Source: Bryopsis sp. KO-2023 (lineage: Eukaryota; Chlorophyta; Ulvophyceae; Bryopsidales; Bryopsidaceae). From it: a stretch of 64,000 bases of DNA. The stretch spans positions 4,216,001-4,280,000 of the forward strand of contig BSYQ01000008.1 of the NCBI GenBank assembly GCA_030272585.1. The letters are read 5' to 3'. Below are positions 58,816-64,000 of the stretch, in pieces (the first letter of the stretch is position 1; each line of letters begins with the position of its first letter). Position numbers and translations under genes: made by a program. Below the pieces are notes generated by a model. The model did no database searches and had not been told where the DNA came from. It saw nothing but the letters and a program-made list of their open reading frames with translations.

Positions 58816-59483
58816 TCCCACTAGTAAAAAACACGCTAGAAAACACAATTTCAAATTTGAACACAGTTTTTAATTGTGTATTTGTGTGTATTTGCGTGTA
58901 GCTTTCCGTTGTACCATGATTTCAGCAAGAAAAACTGTGTATTTGCGTGTATTTGTGTGTAGCTTTCCGTTTCATGATTTCATGAAGACAAAATTGTGTA
59001 TCTTGCTGGATCAGCCGTACTTTTCCTTGTCAGATTGCAAGCGTGATGTGATTGCGGGCCGAGGTTCCCATGCGTTGGCGTTGGCGCTGGCGCTGGACGT
59101 GAGAAAAAGACGCGCGGATGGAACTGAGGACGTGCTCAGTTTGAGTGAACAGGTTGGGCGGAGTGCTGTGCTGTTGTACCGTGCTCTTCATTTTTTTTTT
59201 AGAAGAGGAACGCGAGATCATAAACGAAGCGCCCAACGCACACGACCATGCTTACTGACGGGCGGGGGGGGGCCGACAACCGAGATCGAAACCCTGGGGT
59301 CGTCAGATTTAATCGCTGCCTTTCCTTGGTCGGAGTGTGCTTGGCTTGGTAAGAGTGTTGGATACTTTTTCTGTATTTTCACACTACTTTTGTATTGGTA
59401 TTAACAGTTAATCTAATCAACTATTTTGGTGATGTTCAAAACGTGATTCTTTACTTCCCAGCAATCTGTTTTTTGTATTTCAG

Positions 59484-59685
59484 GCTGAAAAAGAGGCCGC
59501 CCAGGCAACCACCACTCGAAAGGCAGAGAGAGAAAGCAGTGGGAAAAGCACTAGGAAATGCCGAGTCAATACTCCTGTTTCCAATCCCCTTCTATTCAAA
59601 AATTGGAGAAACCCCGAAGAAATAGCCGCCATCATCCACTGGGATTCTAACACAAGTGAGCTTGTCGGTTGCTTCGTTGTCCAAG
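59484..59685 (+). CDS. Exon-like segment carried inside the CACTA element
   Basis: A GTATTTCAG acceptor precedes 59484 and GTATGT follows 59685. The open frame begins AEKEAAQATTTRKAERESSG and ends NPEEIAAIIHWDSNTSELVG. The charged start followed by a structured end looks like a real exon. Other exon-like pieces lie at about 59030-59160 and 59960-60115. The product is unknown. It could be captured host sequence or a remnant of an element gene. Confidence 0.4.
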
Positions 59686-60784
59686 GTATGTTCTTCCTAA
59701 TTGGTCAGCTGAAGAGATATATTTGTGTGTGAGAGACATTCATACAAGTCCCTTGTACACTTGGAATATTTTTTGATGTGAAATCTGCTGAGTTCAATAA
59801 AAAAGCTTACAAAAAGATTGATGCAGATGTCCTGCCTTTTTAGTCCTATTACGCAACGCAACTTTTTGCTGATCAGAGAATCCTTCCTGTAAAAAAGAAG
59901 TGTGGTGTGGTTTCTACCTACACTGCCAGTGAAAAGGTCGGTGAAAAGTGTCCCTAGAAAAAAAATCAGCCCAACAATTCGGTTGGTCGTGCGATTGGCA
60001 CAGAATCCTGGCCAATGCAAAATACCAGAGAACCTGTTGGACCTAGTTACTGTCCCAACCCTGGCTGCCACAGGCTGGGTTGGATGTACAACTTACACTG
60101 CAACGCTTACTGTGGTGAGTAGAAGGAAAAGGTCTTTCCCCGACGTACGTTCACTATTCCCTTCGTCTTTTCCCCAAGGTTGCAGCTGTACTCACGCTAT
60201 CCATCTGTGTTTGTGAATAGGTGGCCCTCCCAGGCCAATTCAGTTCCGAATGACCCAGCTTGACAACTGTTGCATGGAGGATGAGAAGCCCCTCCCAGGC
60301 CGAAAGGCCATGAATCCCCTCCACCGACTCCAAAACATCCAGCCCTTGTAGCACCGACTCCTTGGACGATCCCACCGTTTCGAGCTTTGTCGATAACACT
60401 GTTTGCTCTAGAAACCAATCAGCACCATGTTATGGGAAAACAGAAGAGGAGATAGTGTGTGTGTGGAGGAGGGGGGCTGGGGGGATCATTGGCTGATCCC
60501 TCCAATGACCCTGTTTGACAGCAAGTCCTTGCACAAGCTTGGCAAAGGAGGGCCTCCATATTGGAGTGATTGGAATCGCTCTGGAAGCTAAGGAATCCGA
60601 AGAGGCTTCTGTCTTAGAGGGTCATTGCAGTTTTGCCAGCTCCGCCTCTGTTGAGTGCTTTTGACTCGAAAAGTTTGGAGCAGGGGTGTTGTGGATCTTG
60701 TGAGTTGGGTGGTGGTGGTTTTTGGCTAGTGGATTCAATCTTTGTAAATTGTTTTGAAAGAATATCTCCGGTTTCACTACAGAA

Positions 60785-61165
60785 GTACACAATCCCAGTT
60801 GTCATACACATAAATACACACTTGAATACACAATTTCCCATGCCCAACAAATCTCCCGTTCACCTACACAGAAAGACACAATTAAATACACACTTTCGAG
60901 TGATCACCAAATCTCCCGTCGCTGTACACAAGAATACACACTTTAAATACACATTTTCATGGACACCAGGAACATACACAATTTCCTGTAAATACACGGA
61001 GATACACAATTAAAACCCTTAGAATACACAATTAAATACACGAAAAGCGGTCAAGAATACACGGTTTTAATTGTGTTACACAATTTTTCAGATACACAAT
61101 TTCCGAAAAATACACAACAAAACACAATTTTTTGATATGAATACACACTTTAAAAAGTGTGTTTT
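60785..61165. repeat. CACTA right subterminal repeats (ATACACA)
   Basis: More than fifteen copies of (A)ATACACA or its variants occur, some in inverted order near 61060-61160. They mirror the TGTGTAT repeats at the other end. Confidence 0.8.
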
Positions 61166-61189
61166 TTAGGCGTTTTTTTACTAGTGTCC

Positions 61190-63540
61190 TCCTGTTAATC
61201 GATGTGATTTTCTTCAATGCGGTAACAGCATGACTATCTAACTCCGAGCCAGGTCACTTTCCTTGGTATTGGTACGGGAAGAATGACCCAAATCAACCTC
61301 AACACAGTTCATCCACAAGATAAAGTGCGTTCTTCAACAGTCAAAAAAGATTTTCTGGGGTGGTTTGGAGCCTGGAATGAACTTCCAGACCATGTTTCAC
61401 GTCTTATATAAAGTCAAGAGGTGTTGGACCAACACCAACACTGTTGGATGTTTTTGGGAGTGCGATCCTCGAGCCAAGTGTTGTCTTTCTACAAGATTAC
61501 AGGTGAGCAACGAAGACTGGGGGTAGCCAGATTTGACTACCCGGCGAAAAGGGGTGATCAAAAATCACTTGATAACATGTCCTGTGTTGTTTTACTGCTG
61601 GGGCTGAGGCCCAGGAACATTGCTGCTGCAGTTCATCATTTATAAATTCCTTTTTGTTCAGTTATGGGGAAGAAGGGTTCTTTTCTGGATTTGCTTAGGG
61701 TGCCTTTGGTATATTTCTCACGATTATGATGGTGAAGCCAGCTGCCATGGATCCAAGATGCCTGGATTCTGTTTCCTGAATTTTGAGATTCGATGAGGTC
61801 TGATGGGGACCGGCCAAAAAGCAAGAACCCGATCTTTCAAAGAGTTCGATGGAATTGGGGCGTCAAGGCAGAAATGAAGAGCTTTCGATGGTGGGTGATG
61901 TTGATTTTACGATCATTTGGTCAAGGTGATCTGTGCTTTTTCCTAAGTGTGATTTTATGGATCGATCATCCTGCATGTTTGTTCTTTTGACAACTGATTT
62001 CTCCATTCCACTCAGCATTGTTGCTCTATTTTAGTAATGAATGTGTGTGTTTCATCCCCTCGCGGAACCCTGAAGATTTTTTCTGTTTATCTTTCCCATC
62101 AGGGGCATGTGGATGATTTTCCCCCAGAAAACTCTGGACTTCGCATTCATGGAAAATCAGTCACCAGTTGAGGGACTAAGTTGGCAGCAAGGCCGGAGTG
62201 TGAGAAGAGGTGTCGCTCCAAGATTATAGCCCAAGTCAGACAGTTATTGGACATCGATCGTGGATTGGAAAGAGCTGTTCATGTTGGAAAGAAAATTTTC
62301 ATTTTCGGAGGGTCCACAAACCTTGAATAAAAAAAGAAACAGAGGCCAAATTCATGAAGAACCCTGAATGATCGAAGAAAAATGCGATACCATCAGTGAA
62401 GAATATGTGGGGATGGTATTTTGAGGCTTCGGGACCTGGATCTCCAGGAGAGTGCTGTCACCGCAGATTGGGGCATTTCAGTTTAGTTTCTGGAGGATAT
62501 TTGTTCGATGTGGTTTTTGGGCTCTGATGTGTTGATCATTGAATCAGAGAGGATGGAAGGTTGAGTAAATGGTATCTCAATGGCTGAAAGGGTTATTTAG
62601 GGGTGTTTGTGGCCAGATTGGTGGGTGTTGGGGCCAATTTGCTCAGATCTTGACCAGTATTGATGTTGTCACAAGTATGAGAAATAAGAAAAACGAATGG
62701 CTATTTATGAAAGAGGGTATGTGTCGATTTGAACGCATTTGGGCGAAGGAAAAAAATGGGAGCAGCCATAACATTGTGCTTTAAATTCCTGCTGGAGAAC
62801 TTGATGGAAATTTGGACAAATTCTGTTCGAGAAGAATCAGAAAGGGATTTTTTCAACCGGATTAAAATTGAATCTGGTAGCACCAGCATTGATGGGGTGA
62901 TGTCCAGAATTTGGCACTCACATTTCTCTAAACATCTGGATTGCAAAGATGTACGTCAAGACGATGAATTACATGCATAACTTTCTCAATGCAGTTTTTT
63001 GATCCTTTTCGTCATGTGGGCCCCTGAGTGGAGCTGGTTTTCTCAATTAAAACGATTTTTTTCAAGGGAAAAAGTCAGATCAGAAGGAAGGTTATAGTTC
63101 AGATTTGATTAACAAGGGAGCTGAAGCTTTGGTGAGGAAAAATTCGAGATAAAGAGTGCTTGGCTTAATGTTTTCGTTTTTTTGAGCAGTTGAACAGAGT
63201 GAATGGCGGTGGTGTGATCTATTAAGTGGGGATTTTTTTGTATGGCTGGTTTGTTTGAGGGGGAAGGCTTCTTGCTTTGAAAAAGAAAAAGAGGGAAAAA
63301 AGGAATACTATTTATTTAGGGAGGATTCAAAAGATGTCGGAATTCCTGGAAAAGATATTGTATCGCCCTCCTGGATTTGTGGGTGTACTTTGTTTTTTCA
63401 TTCAAAAATAGTAAAATTAGAAAACCCACAAGGAATGGTCGTGATGTGGCAGTTTCTTTTAATATTTTTTAATGTGATGTCGAGATTCTTTTTTGATTGG
63501 TACTGTCTCCACACCATAACCAGGATCCTTTTGAGTGGAA
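61190..63540 (+). repeat. Right arm of the large inverted repeat
   Basis: Reverse-complement partner of about 4890-7195. It starts with TGTTAATCGATGTGATTTTC right after the CACTA element and ends near 63540. Anchors include the strings ending AACATTGCTGC near 61625 and 6770, and the ~200 bp block at 62490-62690, which matches 5740-5940 closely. Open frames are partly shared between arms but carry stops and amino-acid-changing differences. Confidence 0.85.
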
Positions 63541-64000
63541 ACCGTAATCTCAGAAATACAACGTGCAGAGCCTGGTTGGCGGATCAGAGGCTTTGTTAAA
63601 AGAGAGGGGGGGGGGACGAACAGAATACAGGGTACTGGGGAAACAGGCTTGATTTCGGCTGCTCATTTTTATGACCCTGGCTAACCACTGGATGCCTTTC
63701 TCGAATTTCGTAAGGAAGATGTCAGGGTTTTTTGGTATTGTACGTCTGGAAGAAAAAAACGTATTTATGAATGCAGATTTGTTCCGCGAGTAAATAATTT
63801 CAGTGATTGCACCACCAGTCTGCAAACAAACAAGCGAAGATGTTTCCTGGCATCTTTTGCACAAGACAGGAGACGTTTATATTTGCACCTGACACTATCT
63901 AGGAACAAGTGTGGTGAGGTTATTTGGCTGATTTTGACGAAGTCAATCGATGTATATACATATTGGGTGTGTTAATAATAATTCGTCTCAATTATCGTTC
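63541..64000 (-). other. Window end, possible minus-strand exon
   Basis: A minus-strand frame at 63550-63864 contains PKNPDIFLTKFEKGIQWLAR, with acceptor-like CAG sites upstream. It may be an exon of a gene that extends beyond the window, or chance. A G run lies at 63605-63613. Nothing else is seen. Confidence 0.3.

Larger units (their letters stand above)
58819..61186. mobile_element. CACTA (EnSpm-type) DNA transposon, non-autonomous
   Basis: 2368 bp. Left end CACTAGTAAAAAACACGC; right end, read inward, CACTAGTAAAAAAACGCC. The 3 bp target duplication TCC is at 58816-58818 and 61187-61189. Both subterminal regions carry many copies of TGTGTAT (left, ~58880-59000) or ATACACA (right, ~60785-61145), typical of CACTA elements, where they bind transposase. 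No transposase domain is visible, so it should depend on a partner. The inverted-repeat copy near 7195-7215 shows the uninterrupted site. Confidence 0.85.

Overview
The window is intron-rich nuclear DNA of a eukaryote. Genes are split by GT-AG introns, intergenic DNA is long and full of homopolymer runs, and several transposon classes are nested inside one another. The organism is not certain. A chromodomain Gypsy element, a TRIM, a CACTA element, an APE2 with a C-terminal GRF zinc finger, and small families of secreted proteins would fit a green or streptophyte alga or a similar protist. This is inference from gene content, not a match.

Layout. 1-502 is the 3' end of an unidentified gene. 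1034-3681 is an eight-exon APE2 (AP endonuclease 2) gene, reconstructed to 499 aa. About 4.9-7.2 kb is one arm of a large inverted repeat whose partner lies at 61.2-63.5 kb. Inside each arm are copies of a ~470 bp element with terminal inverted repeats: two at 8.3-10.5 kb on the minus strand and three at 51.8-57.1 kb on the plus strand. Each copy is followed by an exon-like segment with a splice donor. 11.0-29.0 kb is a four-level transposon nest: a hAT relic holds a large non-coding LTR element on the minus strand, which holds a chromodomain Gypsy element, which holds a 538 bp TRIM. Every level has its own matching target-site duplication.

31.7-48.9 kb holds most of the host genes. They are a membrane-anchored molybdopterin oxidoreductase-like protein, a secreted or anchored unknown protein, a short two-exon minus-strand gene, a 560 aa unknown basic protein, a head-to-head pair of secreted ankyrin-repeat proteins, and a head-to-head pair of secreted paralogues that look like beta-helix proteins. 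58.8-61.2 kb is a 2.4 kb CACTA-type element. The inverted-repeat partner still carries its empty site.

The two divergent gene pairs each look like an ancestral inverted duplication sharing one intergenic promoter. The Gypsy element, the TRIM and the large non-coding element all have the same 12-nt primer-binding site, so they probably share a tRNA primer and perhaps the same trans-acting machinery. Only the Gypsy element carries recognisable proteins, and its pol reading frame is broken only by the TRIM.
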